64,000 nucleotides of DNA from Nostocoides sp. Soil756 (GTDB taxonomy: Bacteria > Actinomycetota > Actinomycetes > Actinomycetales > Dermatophilaceae): the NCBI RefSeq assembly GCF_001428065.1, contig NZ_LMSE01000002.1, forward strand, positions 382,924 to 446,923, in the 5' to 3' direction. Made by a program: the position numbers and the translations under genes. The notes beneath the pieces are model-generated. The model worked only from the letters and a program-made list of their open reading frames with translations, was not told the origin of the DNA and did not search any database. The stretch's first letter is position 1. Each line of letters opens with the position of its first letter. This document shows positions 8,258 to 17,230 of the stretch, piece by piece.

Positions 8258-9657
8258 CCGTCGTCCCAGACGACGTGCACGGGGGGGTAGGGGTCCTCGA
8301 CGTGGGCCGCGGCCGGCCTCGTCGCGCGAGCGTAGGCCGCCGCGAGGGCGTCCTCCTGGCCCTGCCAGCTGTACCGGCGGATGTCGTCCTCCGAGGCCAC
8401 CGGCGCGGTGCCGGCGCGGCGACGGGCCACGAGGTCGGCGACCACCCGGGCCAGGTCCTCGGGGTCTGCGGCGGTGAAGACCTCGCCCATCGAGTGCTCG
8501 GTGACGAACGCCGCCATCCGCCGGGCGCTGCTCGAGGCCATGGGCAGGCGGGCGTGCATGATCTCGAAGAGCTTGTTGGGCAGCGCCATGTCGTGGTTGG
8601 GGATCCCCGAGAGCATCGGGTGGATCGCCACGTCGGCCTCCGAGAGGTAGCGGGGCACGTCGTCGGACTGCACGGGCGGTACGAGGTGCAGACGGTCGTC
8701 GACGCCCAGCTCGCGGGCCCGGGTGCGCATCTCGTCCTCGCGCGGGTGTGGGTACGGGACGGCCACGATCACGAAGTGCACCCCCGGCAGGGCGGGGAGG
8801 GCCTCGACGACGGTGTCGACGCCGCGGGCCCGGCTGGCGGCTCCCGGGTAGACCAGGACCGTGGCGTCGTCGTCGACCCCGGCGTCGGAGCGCAGGTGGC
8901 GCACGGCCTCGGGATCAGGGGCGGTGACCAGGGGCGGAGCGTTGAGGACGACGACCGGCGGAACAGGCGCTCGGACCCGCTCGGCGAGGGCGTCGGCCAC
9001 GTCGGGGGACACCGTGACCAGGGCGGCGCACCGGGCGCCGTACGTGCGCTCGGTCTCGACGACGGCGTCGTGGTAACGGGGCAGGGTGGCCTGGGTCTCG
9101 GAGACGCCGGCGAAGTTCTCCCGGGCGTCGTAGACCACCGAGACGCGGCGCCCGGTCGTGCGCTCGACCCGCTCGGCGGCGCGGAAGGCGGTGGGCAGCA
9201 ACCGAGGGTCGTGGACGTGCACGACGTCGGGGGCGAGGCGGACGAGCTCGGTGCCGTAGGTGGTCCAGAAGTCGCGCTGGGCGGCCCGGAACAGGTACGC
9301 GCCGCCACGCCTGCGGTCACGCTCGCGCAGTCGGCGGTCGAGGTCGCGCTCGAGGCGCTGGGCGCGGGCGTTGGTGAAGGTCTCGACCCGCCGGAGCCGC
9401 CCGGCGGGCAGACGCAGGAGACGGCGTGGGGTACCGCGCAGCCGCGAGCGAGGGGGCACGACCAGCACGCGCGCGCCACCGATCCGACCCTCGCGACGAG
9501 CGGCGGTGGAGGACCGGCCCAGCACCACGACGTCGTGACCGAGACGCTCGATCGAGATGGCCATCTTCTTGGCGCGGGAATCGGTGGCCACGTCGGTGGG
9601 ACGGACGAGGACGACCAAGGGGCGGTCGCGGGTGGCACGGGGGTCGCCGGGGGGCAT
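8251..9657 (-). CDS. Glycosyltransferase family 4
   Basis: A 468-residue GT-B enzyme. RPLVVLVRPTDVATDSRAKK opens the N-terminal domain, DVVHVHDPRLLPTAFRAAE and YDAREN follow, and LVYPGAASRARGVDTVVEAL with MALPNKLFEIMHARLPMA form the donor domain. In the family the DxHE position usually has His; here it reads DAREN. The ATG at 9657 has AGGAG six bases upstream, so the longer upstream open frame is not used. It is paralogous to the gene at 6900-8210 but transcribed toward it. Its divergent partner is the acetyltransferase at 9761. Confidence 0.86.
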   Translation of the reverse strand: MPPGDPRATRDRPLVVLVRPTDVATDSRAKKMAISIERLGHDVVVLGRSSTAARREGRIGGARVLVVPPRSRLRGTPRRLLRLPAGRLRRVETFTNARAQRLERDLDRRLRERDRRRGGAYLFRAAQRDFWTTYGTELVRLAPDVVHVHDPRLLPTAFRAAERVERTTGRRVSVVYDARENFAGVSETQATLPRYHDAVVETERTYGARCAALVTVSPDVADALAERVRAPVPPVVVLNAPPLVTAPDPEAVRHLRSDAGVDDDATVLVYPGAASRARGVDTVVEALPALPGVHFVIVAVPYPHPREDEMRTRARELGVDDRLHLVPPVQSDDVPRYLSEADVAIHPMLSGIPNHDMALPNKLFEIMHARLPMASSSARRMAAFVTEHSMGEVFTAADPEDLARVVADLVARRRAGTAPVASEDDIRRYSWQGQEDALAAAYARATRPAAAHVEDPYPPVHVVWDDGA

Positions 9658-9760
9658 ACGGGGCTCCTGGGAGCGTTCTGGCTCGGGCTCGTCGACGATA
9701 GCCGACCGCCGCCCGCTACAGTTGTCGGGGCCGGTCGCCGACGGGCCGGAGAGGAGCAGT

Positions 9761-10360
9761 ATGGCCGTGCGGATCCAGCCGTCCGCCGATGTGTCGGACG
9801 AGGCGGTCATCGGGGAGGGATCCTCGGTGTGGCACCTCGCCCAGGTGCGAGAGGGCGCGGTCCTCGGTCAGAACTGCATCGTGGGACGGGGAGCGTACGT
9901 CGGTACCGGCGTGCGGATGGGCGACAGCTGCAAGCTGCAGAACTACGCCCTGGTGTACGAACCGGCCGTGCTCGAGGACGGCGTCTTCGTGGGGCCGGCC
10001 GTGGTGTTCACCAACGACCACTACCCTCGCTCGGTCGCCCCCGACGGCACCCTCAAGCGGGGTGACGACTGGGAGGCCGTGGGCGTCACCTGCCGCCAGG
10101 GCTCGTCCATCGGGGCGCGGGCCGTGTGCGTCGCACCGGTCACGGTGGGCCGCTGGGCGATGGTGGCGGCCGGCTCGGTCGTGGTCAAGGACGTCCCCGA
10201 CTTCGCCCTGGTGGCCGGTGTCCCGGCCCGGCGCATCCGCTGGGTGGGCCGCGCCGGTGTGCCCCTGGAGCCCGGCGACACCGAGGGCACCTGGGTCTGC
10301 CCGCAGACCGGCGCCCAGTACATCGAGAACGACGAGATCCTCATGGAGGCATCAGAGTGA
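9761..10360 (+). CDS. Sugar N-acetyltransferase, left-handed beta-helix (WbpD/WlbB-like)
   Basis: Hexapeptide-repeat acetyltransferase of 199 residues with the beta-helix signature of repeating I/V-G-x-G turns (IGEGSSVWHLAQVREGAVLG, IVGRGAYVGTGVRMGD). It has the loop VFTNDHYPRS seen in UDP-2-acetamido-3-amino-2,3-dideoxy-glucuronate N-acetyltransferases, and ends with the APVTVGRWAMVAAGSVVVKD and VAGVPARRI elements. In that pathway it acetylates the 3-amino group using acetyl-CoA. The start has GAGGAG at 9751-9756. It is the first gene of a three-gene operon with the aminotransferase and 3-dehydrogenase, which strongly supports this role over a generic serine or maltose acetyltransferase. Confidence 0.85.
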   Translation: MAVRIQPSADVSDEAVIGEGSSVWHLAQVREGAVLGQNCIVGRGAYVGTGVRMGDSCKLQNYALVYEPAVLEDGVFVGPAVVFTNDHYPRSVAPDGTLKRGDDWEAVGVTCRQGSSIGARAVCVAPVTVGRWAMVAAGSVVVKDVPDFALVAGVPARRIRWVGRAGVPLEPGDTEGTWVCPQTGAQYIENDEILMEASE

Positions 10361-11445
10361 ACGACTTCATCCCCCCGGCCAAGCCGCTGATCGGCGACGA
10401 GGAGCGCGCCGCCGTCGACCGCGTGCTGCGCAGCGGCATGCTCGCGCAGGGCCCGGAGGTGAAGGCGTTCGAGCAGGAGTTCTCCGCGCACTTCGGCCTC
10501 GGCCGGGCGTGCGTCGCCGTCAACTCCGGCACCTCGGGCCAGCACCTCGGTCTGCTGTCGTGTGGGGTCAAGGCCGGCGACGAGGTCATCGTCCCGTCCT
10601 TCACCTTCGCCGCCACCGCCAACTCCGTGGCCCTCACCGGCGCCACCCCGGTCTTCGCCGACATCGACGCCGACGACTTCTGCCTCTCGCCCGAGGCCGT
10701 CGAGGCCTCCATCACCGAGCGCACCGTGGGCATCATGCCGGTGCACCTCTACGGCCACCCGGCCAAGATGGACCGCATCATGGCCATCGCCGAGAAGCAC
10801 GGCCTCCAGGTGTTCGAGGACGCGGCCCAGGCCCACGGCGCCAAGCTGGGCGGCACCCCGGTGGGTGCCTTCGGCGCTTTCGCGATGTTCTCGCTCTACC
10901 CCACCAAGAACATGACCTCGGGGGAGGGCGGCATGGTCTCGGTCGCGAACGCCGAGATCGAGCGCAACATGCGCCTCTACCGCAACCAGGGCATGGAGCA
11001 GCAGTACCACAACGAGGTCGTGGGCCTGAACAACCGGATGACCGACATCCACGCCGCCATCGGCCGGGTGCAGCTGACCAAGGTCGACGGCTGGACGGCT
11101 CAGCGCCAGCAGAACGCGGCCTTCCTCTCCGCGAACCTCGAGGGCGTCACCGTGCCCCCGGTCGCCCCGGGCGCGGTGCACGTCTACCACCAGTACACGG
11201 TGCGCGTGGCGCAGGACCGTGACGGCCTGGCTGCCGCGCTGCGCGAGGAGTACAACATCGGCTCGGGCATGTTCTACCCGGTGCCCAACCACCGCCTGGC
11301 GCCGTTCCAGGCCGACGTCGACCTGCCCGAGACCGAGCGCGCCGCGCGCGAGTGCCTCTCGCTGCCGGTGCACCCCTCCCTCTCCCAGGGTGACCTCGAG
11401 CGCATCGTCGAGGCCGTCAACGCCCTCGCCAAGGCCGGTGCCTGA
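10357..11445 (+). CDS. PLP-dependent sugar aminotransferase, DegT/DnrJ/EryC1 family (WbpE-like)
   Basis: A 362-residue aminotransferase that would place an amino group on the 3-keto sugar nucleotide. It shows VNDFIPPAKPLIGDEERAAV at the start, the cofactor region NSGTSGQHLGL and FTFAATANSVAL, the aspartate of FEDAAQAHGA, and the Schiff-base lysine in SLYPTKNMTSGEGG near residue 183. These are class-typical. Its GTG overlaps the stop of the acetyltransferase gene (GTGA), with GGAGG at 10345-10349. Two bases or fewer separate it from the dehydrogenase gene, so the three act as a unit. The likely substrate is a UDP-3-keto-GlcNAc-uronate, by analogy with WbpE and its archaeal equivalents. Confidence 0.88.
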   Translation: MNDFIPPAKPLIGDEERAAVDRVLRSGMLAQGPEVKAFEQEFSAHFGLGRACVAVNSGTSGQHLGLLSCGVKAGDEVIVPSFTFAATANSVALTGATPVFADIDADDFCLSPEAVEASITERTVGIMPVHLYGHPAKMDRIMAIAEKHGLQVFEDAAQAHGAKLGGTPVGAFGAFAMFSLYPTKNMTSGEGGMVSVANAEIERNMRLYRNQGMEQQYHNEVVGLNNRMTDIHAAIGRVQLTKVDGWTAQRQQNAAFLSANLEGVTVPPVAPGAVHVYHQYTVRVAQDRDGLAAALREEYNIGSGMFYPVPNHRLAPFQADVDLPETERAARECLSLPVHPSLSQGDLERIVEAVNALAKAGA

Positions 11446-11446
11446 C

Positions 11447-12433
11447 ATGGCCAACCTGCGCGCGGGCCTCATCGGCCTGGGGATGATGGGGCGCCACCAC
11501 GCCCGCGTCCTCGCCAGCCTTCCCGGCGTCGACCTCGTCGCCGTCGCCGACCCCGGCGGCGACGTCCACGGCGTCTCCGGCGGCCGGCCGGTCGAGGAGA
11601 GCATCGAGGCCCTCATCGGGCACGGGCTCGACTACTGCATGGTCGCGGTCCCCACGATCTACCACGAGCAGATCGGCCTGGCCCTGGCCGAGGCCGGGGT
11701 GCACACCATGATCGAGAAGCCGCTGGCCCAGGACACCGCCTCGTCGCAGGCACTGGCCGACGCTTTCGAGAAGAAGGGCCTGGTCGGCGCGGTCGGGCAC
11801 ATCGAGCGCTACAACCCGGCGCTGCAGCAGGCCCGGGCGCGCATCGAGGCCGGCGACCTCGGCGAGATCTACCAGGTCGTCACCCGGCGCCAGGGCCCCT
11901 TCCCGGCGCGCATCGCCGACGTGGGCGTGGTCAAGGACCTCGGCACCCACGACATCGACCTCACCGCCTGGGTCACCCAGCAGGAGTTCACCTCGGTCGC
12001 GGCCCGCACCACGCACCGCTCGGGGCGCGAGTTCGAGGACATGGTCTCGGTGGTCGGGCAGCTCTCGAAGGGCACCATCACCAACCACCTCGTGAACTGG
12101 CTCTCGCCGTTCAAGGAGCGGGTCACGGTCATCACCGGCAGCAAGGGCTCGTTCGTCGCCGACACCCTGACCGCCGACCTCACCTTCCACGCCAACGGTG
12201 AGATCGAGTCCTCCTGGGACGCCATCGCCAAGTTCCGCGGCGTCTCCGAGGGCGACGTGGTCCGCTACGCCATCACCAAGCCCGAGCCGCTGCGCACCGA
12301 GCACGAGCAGTTCCGCGACGCCGTCCTCGGCCAGGACGCCGACATCGTGACGATGACCCAGGGCATGCGCACCGTGAAGGTCGCCGAGGCCTGCATCGAG
12401 TCCTCCGCCACCGGCACCGTCGTCCTGCTCTGA
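11447..12433 (+). CDS. Gfo/Idh/MocA oxidoreductase, probable UDP-sugar 3-dehydrogenase (WbpB-like)
   Basis: A 328-residue NAD(P)-dependent oxidoreductase. The Rossmann motif GLIGLGMMGRHHARVL is at the N-terminus. The family catalytic lysine is in MIEKPLA near residue 88. GHIERYNPAL and VKDLGTHDIDLTAW supply the substrate-side residues. The last two motifs match UDP-GlcNAc 3-dehydrogenase type members. It would oxidise C3 of the sugar nucleotide before transamination by the gene immediately upstream. A strong 13-bp hairpin terminates the operon 40 bases downstream. Confidence 0.85.
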   Translation: MANLRAGLIGLGMMGRHHARVLASLPGVDLVAVADPGGDVHGVSGGRPVEESIEALIGHGLDYCMVAVPTIYHEQIGLALAEAGVHTMIEKPLAQDTASSQALADAFEKKGLVGAVGHIERYNPALQQARARIEAGDLGEIYQVVTRRQGPFPARIADVGVVKDLGTHDIDLTAWVTQQEFTSVAARTTHRSGREFEDMVSVVGQLSKGTITNHLVNWLSPFKERVTVITGSKGSFVADTLTADLTFHANGEIESSWDAIAKFRGVSEGDVVRYAITKPEPLRTEHEQFRDAVLGQDADIVTMTQGMRTVKVAEACIESSATGTVVLL

Positions 12434-12473
12434 GGCGTCACCGCAGCCGCTGGTGCCGACCTCCGGCACGAGA

Positions 12474-12503
12474 AGAGGCCCCGTCCCACCGGACGGGGCC
12501 TCT
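12474..12503. terminator. Strong bidirectional terminator hairpin
   Basis: AGAGGCCCCGTCC pairs perfectly with GGACGGGGCCTCT around a four-base loop. It lies between the convergent ends of the amino-sugar operon (plus) and the minus-strand operon ending at 12521. A TCTCGT pyrimidine stretch follows on the plus strand. Confidence 0.8.
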
Positions 12504-12520
12504 CTCGTCCGCGCTGGGCC

Positions 12521-13048
12521 TCAGCGGGCCAGGCCGAGGTGCTCGAGGGTCGGGCCGATGCCGTTGATGACGGCGGCATGGGCATTGGTGCGTGAGGCCT
12601 TCCACGCGATCCAGACCGCACCGGGGTCCAGAGCCGTGATGACGTCCGCCGTGTCGAGAATGCGCACGGCTTCGGGGAGCTGCCGCACGGCGAACCCCCA
12701 GGTCACGGCCTTGCCCACCACCTTGTGCGCTACGCGCCGACCGGCCTTGCGACTGATGTTCGTGGCCACCGTGCGGGCCCAGTCGGGGCTCCAGCGCACG
12801 GGGCGCTGGCTGTCGTCGTCGAACTGCACCGGGATGCCCAGGGGCAGCAGCTGGATGTAGTCGTCGGCCGCCGCCCGTGCCTGCTCGTAGCCGCGCATCT
12901 TGGGGCAGATGAGCGTGACCCGGGCCCCGGCGTCGGCGATCCGGGCGATGCTGTCGGCCGCGATGTCGGCCAGCGGCCCGGTGGCCACGAAGACGACCTC
13001 GAGCCCCTGGGCGTGGGGGACGGGCGCCGGGCTCTCGGCGAGGCTCAC
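12521..13048 (-). CDS. Hypothetical protein, Rossmann-like start, in glycosyltransferase operon
   Basis: 175 residues, no family recognised. The first third reads like a nucleotide-binding fold (GLEVVFVATGPLADIAADSI, then GARVTLICPKMRGYEQARAA). The rest is alpha-rich, including VRWSPDWARTVATNISRKAG and DVITALDPGAVWIAWKASRT. It could be a stand-alone half of a GT-B enzyme or a partner of one. The GTG start overlaps the stop of the upstream glycosyltransferase (GTGA), so translation is probably coupled and the two may work together. It ends the minus-strand operon before the terminator at 12474. Confidence 0.65.
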   Translation of the reverse strand: MSLAESPAPVPHAQGLEVVFVATGPLADIAADSIARIADAGARVTLICPKMRGYEQARAAADDYIQLLPLGIPVQFDDDSQRPVRWSPDWARTVATNISRKAGRRVAHKVVGKAVTWGFAVRQLPEAVRILDTADVITALDPGAVWIAWKASRTNAHAAVINGIGPTLEHLGLAR

Positions 13049-14397
13049 GGCCGGGCCTCCTCGGGGGTCTGACGGGCGATGGCACCGAAACGTGCCGAGA
13101 GCCGGTCCACGGCGGGCTGGATCTGCGCGTAGCGCTCGTAACGGGTCGCGTAGGCCCGGGCTGCCTCACGCTGCTCGGGGGTGGCCTGGACCGCCATCTC
13201 GGCCGAGCGCACGAAGGCGTCGGCGATGTCGTGCACCTCGAGCGAGGCGTTGGGCACCCAGAGCGGATAGTCGCCGAGGATCTCGGCGGCGGCGTGGTCG
13301 CGCTCGTGCACCGACATCACCGGCAGGCCGGTGGAGACGTAGTCGTACACCTTGCCGCTGGTCACGTAGCGACCCCCCACGAGGCAGAGCACCAGGACGT
13401 CCCAGGACGAGTAGACGGCCGCGGTGTCGCCCTTGGCGACCGGCCCGTCGAGGAGCACGCCGTGCTCGGCGTACTCGTGGATGACCCGCGCGTGCGCGTT
13501 GGTGCCCCGTGCGGCCCCGGCCCCGGTGTGTCCGCGGATCTCGAGGCGCGAGCGGGCCAGCAGCGGGTCGCGCGAGCGCGCCTCGACCCAGGCCTCGCAG
13601 ATGGCCCGGGTGCGAGCCGGGTTGAAGGTGATGGTGCCGAGGTAGCCGAAGGTCAGACCGTGCTCGACGTCGGGCCCTCGCAGCGGGATGCGATCGGTGC
13701 CCACGGCGACGTCGGAGCCGTTGCGCACCACGCGCATCCGGTCGGCCTGTTCGGGGTAGAGCGCAGCGTAGGCGTCTCGGATGGGGCTGTTGACGAACCA
13801 GGCCTCGGTGAGGGAGTCCATCAGGTCGCGCTCGATGCGGCCCTTGCGGCTCGTGGGGGTGAAGGCCGGCACGTCGTTGAGGATGTCGATGGCCCACGCG
13901 TCGCGGTAGTCGAGGACGAACGGCACGCCCTCCTTCTGGTGCAGGGCCAGGGCCGGTGCGAAGAACGTGTAGGGGGAGGCCGAGGTGAGGACCAGGTCGG
14001 CAGGCTTGCGGTCGTGGGCGGCGAAGAGGGCGTCGGTGACCGGCTTGCGCCATCGGCCGAACACCGGCTCCGGGAAGTCGACCTGGTCGCGGCGACGGTG
14101 CCACTTGAGCCACTCGCGCGGCCGCTGGGCCCGCATCCGGCTGTAGGAGCGGATGTCGGTGTCGAGGTCGTCGCGGAAGAGGGGGAGGCGGACGATCTCG
14201 ATGCGCGGGTCGACGAGGTCGACGAGCGACAGGTCCAGACCGTGCTCGCGCACCCAGGCCTGCTCCGAGAGGGTGATGACGGTGACGTCCCAGCCGGCCC
14301 GCACGAACGAGTTGGCGGTGGCCAGCATCCGGTACGTGCACGACTTCGCCGCCGGGGGGAAGCCCCAGGCGAGGTAGATGAGATGCGGTGCGTTCAC
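13045..14397 (-). CDS. Glycosyltransferase family 4-like protein
   Basis: A 450-residue GT-B type protein. PHLIYLAWGFPPAAKSCTYR at the start is typical of group 1 transferases that act on surface glycans. FVLDYRDAWAIDI corresponds to the DYRDxW acceptor-domain motif. LTFGYLGTITFNPAR starts the donor domain and SGKVYDYVSTGLPVMSV is the donor-site segment. The GTG at 14397 follows AAGGGA by four bases; the longer upstream frame overlaps the previous gene heavily and is rejected. It lies 29 bases after the preceding gene on the same strand. Specificity is unknown. Confidence 0.82.
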   Translation of the reverse strand: MNAPHLIYLAWGFPPAAKSCTYRMLATANSFVRAGWDVTVITLSEQAWVREHGLDLSLVDLVDPRIEIVRLPLFRDDLDTDIRSYSRMRAQRPREWLKWHRRRDQVDFPEPVFGRWRKPVTDALFAAHDRKPADLVLTSASPYTFFAPALALHQKEGVPFVLDYRDAWAIDILNDVPAFTPTSRKGRIERDLMDSLTEAWFVNSPIRDAYAALYPEQADRMRVVRNGSDVAVGTDRIPLRGPDVEHGLTFGYLGTITFNPARTRAICEAWVEARSRDPLLARSRLEIRGHTGAGAARGTNAHARVIHEYAEHGVLLDGPVAKGDTAAVYSSWDVLVLCLVGGRYVTSGKVYDYVSTGLPVMSVHERDHAAAEILGDYPLWVPNASLEVHDIADAFVRSAEMAVQATPEQREAARAYATRYERYAQIQPAVDRLSARFGAIARQTPEEARP

Positions 14398-14426
14398 GGA
14401 TTCCCTTGTCTCTGCCGCTCGGACGG

Positions 14427-16163
14427 TCACCGCGGGCCCAGCAGGACCTCGTCGAGCCGCGGGCGGACCACCGACCAGTCGTATTGCGTCCGGACCCACT
14501 CTGCCGCATCCGACGAGGCGCTCCCAAGTCGGCCGGAGCCGGCGAGGTCGAGGATCCGGGCGGCTGCCGCGTCGGGAGTCTCGACGACCCACGACTGCGG
14601 GTAGAGGGAGGCCGGGCCGCCCCAGCGGGCGACGTAGGGCCAGTTGCGAACCACCGGCAGGGCCCCGCTGGCCGCGCCCTGCGCCAGCCCCTCGTGGGTG
14701 CCTTCGCGGCGGCTCGTGCTGAGGATGACCCCGATGCCGCGCAGGGCCTCCGGGACGTCATCGGTGAAACCGGGCCGCTCGACGGCGGGGCCGAAGGCCT
14801 CGATGCGTCGCATCAGGGTCGCCCGGTAGGCGGCGGAGGCGCCGGTGACGTTGGTCCGGTCGAACTCGTTGCCGAGCAGGCGCAGCCGGTAGCGGTCGTC
14901 GTGACGGTGCAGGGCCTCGAGGACGTCGAGGGCCCAGGCCGGGTCCTTGGTGACGTTGTTCCAGCCGATGAGCCCCAGGACGTGCTCTGCCCCCGGCAGC
15001 TTGGGCCGCGCGAAGGTGTCGAGCAGGTTGCGGTTGACGATGGTGTGCCGGCGCACGGCGTGGATGCCGGGGACGGCGGCCTCCACGAGGGCACGGATGT
15101 GTGGCGAGACGAAGACGACGTCGTCCACGCCGGCCCAGTCGGTGTGCAGCGGCATCGGGGTGAAGGCCTCGTAGGAGTGCACGCGCACGACGACCCGGGC
15201 GGAGACCTCGGGCAGCATCGAGACCCACGACAGGGCACGGTGGCCCCACTCGACGAACACGGTGTCGGCCCAGTCGAAGGCCTCGCGGACCTCGGCGGGC
15301 GGCTCGAGCGGCGGGCCGGATCGGGTCTGGCGCAGCCGGTCCTTGACGAGGTCGACCGGCTGGGCCCGCCACGGGCCGTCGGGGATCTGCTGCAGGTCGA
15401 GGGTGCGGACCTCGACGCCGGGCGTCGCCCGGTAGTCGTCGAGGATGCCCCCGAGGAAGTTCCAGTTCATGAAGGTGGTCACGAGCAGCCGGTGGGGCCG
15501 GCCGGCGCCCGACGTCGCCGTCGGGCGTTCGCGGGGGGTGAGCGTCTCGACGGCGCGGTGGGCGGCCGAGGCGCGCAGCGGGGCGAGGAACGCGTCGGGG
15601 TCGGCGGCCAGCGGCGACATCCGGTCCTCGAAGTGCAGCGTGCGGTGGAAGGCCAGGTTGTAGGCCTCCTGCAGCCGGGTCCCCGCGGTGTCGGTGTCGC
15701 CGGCGTCGAGGTGCCGGTCGGCGAGCGCCAGGAGGTCGGCGAGCCGCTCCCAGAGGTCGGCCGGGACCTCCCCGCGGCGGAGCTCGAGCGCGGTGCGTTG
15801 CACGGTGAGCAGCAGTCGCTGGGACGGCTCGCGCAGGGCGGCCTCGCCGGCGGTGTAGACGCGCACGGCCGCCGCGGGGTGTCCGAGCCGGGTGAGCCGC
15901 CGGCCCAGGCCGAGGGCCTGGCGGGTGATGGACGCCTGGTCGCGGGCAGAGCCCGTCGCGAGCCGGGCCCTGGCCTCGAAGGCTCGCAGGAGCAGGGCAC
16001 GCCGTTGCTCGTCGGGCACGATCCGCCGGTCCAGGACGCGCTCCGCGCTGGCCCGACCCTGGGCGGGGGAGCGCGGGACCGCCCCAGCGGCGCGGCGCAG
16101 CGTGCGGGACGCCTGATGGGCGCGGGGTCGCAGGGACGCGGGGACGTACCGGCTCAGGCCCAT
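14427..16163 (-). CDS. Large glycosyltransferase with unique N-terminal helical region
   Basis: 578 residues. Residues 1-210 are charged, Ala/Arg-rich and probably helical (for example RQALGLGRRLTRLGHPAAAV and RLQEAYNLAFHRTLHFEDR) with no recognisable family. From about 220 a GT-B like part starts with PHRLLVTTFMNWNFLGGILD. FVEWGHRALSW, RVVVRVHSYEAF and VLGLIGWNNVTKDPAWALDV follow, then ILSTSRREGTHEGLAQGAA, the donor-site element of group 1 transferases. The ATG shares its A with the stop of the epimerase gene upstream (TGATG). The helical front could be a tetratricopeptide-like partner-binding region; that is conjecture. Confidence 0.78.
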   Translation of the reverse strand: MGLSRYVPASLRPRAHQASRTLRRAAGAVPRSPAQGRASAERVLDRRIVPDEQRRALLLRAFEARARLATGSARDQASITRQALGLGRRLTRLGHPAAAVRVYTAGEAALREPSQRLLLTVQRTALELRRGEVPADLWERLADLLALADRHLDAGDTDTAGTRLQEAYNLAFHRTLHFEDRMSPLAADPDAFLAPLRASAAHRAVETLTPRERPTATSGAGRPHRLLVTTFMNWNFLGGILDDYRATPGVEVRTLDLQQIPDGPWRAQPVDLVKDRLRQTRSGPPLEPPAEVREAFDWADTVFVEWGHRALSWVSMLPEVSARVVVRVHSYEAFTPMPLHTDWAGVDDVVFVSPHIRALVEAAVPGIHAVRRHTIVNRNLLDTFARPKLPGAEHVLGLIGWNNVTKDPAWALDVLEALHRHDDRYRLRLLGNEFDRTNVTGASAAYRATLMRRIEAFGPAVERPGFTDDVPEALRGIGVILSTSRREGTHEGLAQGAASGALPVVRNWPYVARWGGPASLYPQSWVVETPDAAAARILDLAGSGRLGSASSDAAEWVRTQYDWSVVRPRLDEVLLGPR

Positions 16164-17230
16164 CAGCGACGGCCGGCCCACGCGGCCAGGGTGGCCACGG
16201 TGGCGGCTGCGGCGGTGCCGTCGCCGTAGGGGGTGGCGTCGGTGGGGGCGGGGGCCGGGCGGTCGACGAGGGAGGGGAGCTCGGTGAGGTCGAGGGCCAG
16301 GACGTTCCACCCGAGGTCGACGGTCTCGGTCCACTCGGTCTCGGTGCGCACCGTGGTGCACGCCGTGCGGAGGAGGAAGGCCTCCTTCTGCAGGCCCCCG
16401 GAGTCGGTGACGACGGCCCGGGCGCCGGCCACGGCGGCCACCATCGCGGGATAGTCGAGCGGCTCGACCGTGTGCAGCGAGCCGGCGGTGAGGTCGATGC
16501 CGTGTTCGGCCGCCTTGTGCACCAGCCGTGGGTGGGCGGTGAGGACGACCGGGTGGGGGAGCGAGGCGAGCCCCTCGACGACGGCCCGCAGGCGCACGGG
16601 GTCGTCGGTGTTCTCGGCGCGGTGGATGGTGGCGATCACGTACTCGCCGGGAGCGACTCCCTCGGGAAGCTCGGGGTTCCGGTCGCGCACGAGGTCGGCG
16701 ACGCGGAGGCACACGTCGGTCATCACGTCGCCGGTGACGACGGAGCGCTCGCCCAGGCCCTCGGCCCTCAGGTGCCCGAGCGCGACCTCGGTGGGCGCCA
16801 GGCAGAGGTCGGCGGCGTGGTCGGTGAGGACCCGGTTGTGCTCCTCGGGCATCCGCCGGTTGAAGGAGCGCAGACCCGCTTCGAGGTGGGCCAGCGGCAG
16901 GTGCAGCTTCACCGCGCAGAGGGCGCCGGCGATGGTCGAGTTGGTGTCGCCGTAGACCAGCACCCAGTCGGGGGCGTGCTCCTGGAGGACGGGCTCGAGG
17001 CCGGCGAGCATCGCCCCCGTCTGGGCGCCGTGCCCGCTCGACCCGACGCCGAGGTGCACGTCGGGGTCGGGGATACCGAGGTCGCTGAAGAAGACATCGG
17101 ACATCTTGGCGTCGTAGTGCTGCCCGGTGTGGACGATCACGTGCTCGTGACCGGCCTCGGTGAGGGCTGCGGCGATGGGTGCGAGCTTCACGAACTGGGG
17201 TCGGGCCCCGACGATGCTGAGGATCTTCAC
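16163..17230 (-). CDS. Non-hydrolysing UDP-sugar 2-epimerase (WecB/WbpI-like)
   Basis: A 355-residue 2-epimerase of the WecB family, which interconverts UDP-GlcNAc and UDP-ManNAc type sugars. It carries KILSIVGARPQFVKLAPIAA, VHTGQHYDAKMSDVFFSDLG, LVYGDTNSTIAGALCA, LEAGLRSFNRRMPEEHNRVL and the C-terminal DSGGLQKEAFLL with RTETEWTETV. The GQHYD..MS.VFF pattern is especially like WbpI, which epimerises UDP-2,3-diacetamido glucuronate, but simple UDP-GlcNAc 2-epimerases share it. It heads the minus-strand operon and is divergent from the 6-dehydrogenase gene. Which substrate it uses decides the final sugar and cannot be settled by eye. Confidence 0.88.
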   Translation of the reverse strand: MKILSIVGARPQFVKLAPIAAALTEAGHEHVIVHTGQHYDAKMSDVFFSDLGIPDPDVHLGVGSSGHGAQTGAMLAGLEPVLQEHAPDWVLVYGDTNSTIAGALCAVKLHLPLAHLEAGLRSFNRRMPEEHNRVLTDHAADLCLAPTEVALGHLRAEGLGERSVVTGDVMTDVCLRVADLVRDRNPELPEGVAPGEYVIATIHRAENTDDPVRLRAVVEGLASLPHPVVLTAHPRLVHKAAEHGIDLTAGSLHTVEPLDYPAMVAAVAGARAVVTDSGGLQKEAFLLRTACTTVRTETEWTETVDLGWNVLALDLTELPSLVDRPAPAPTDATPYGDGTAAAATVATLAAWAGRR

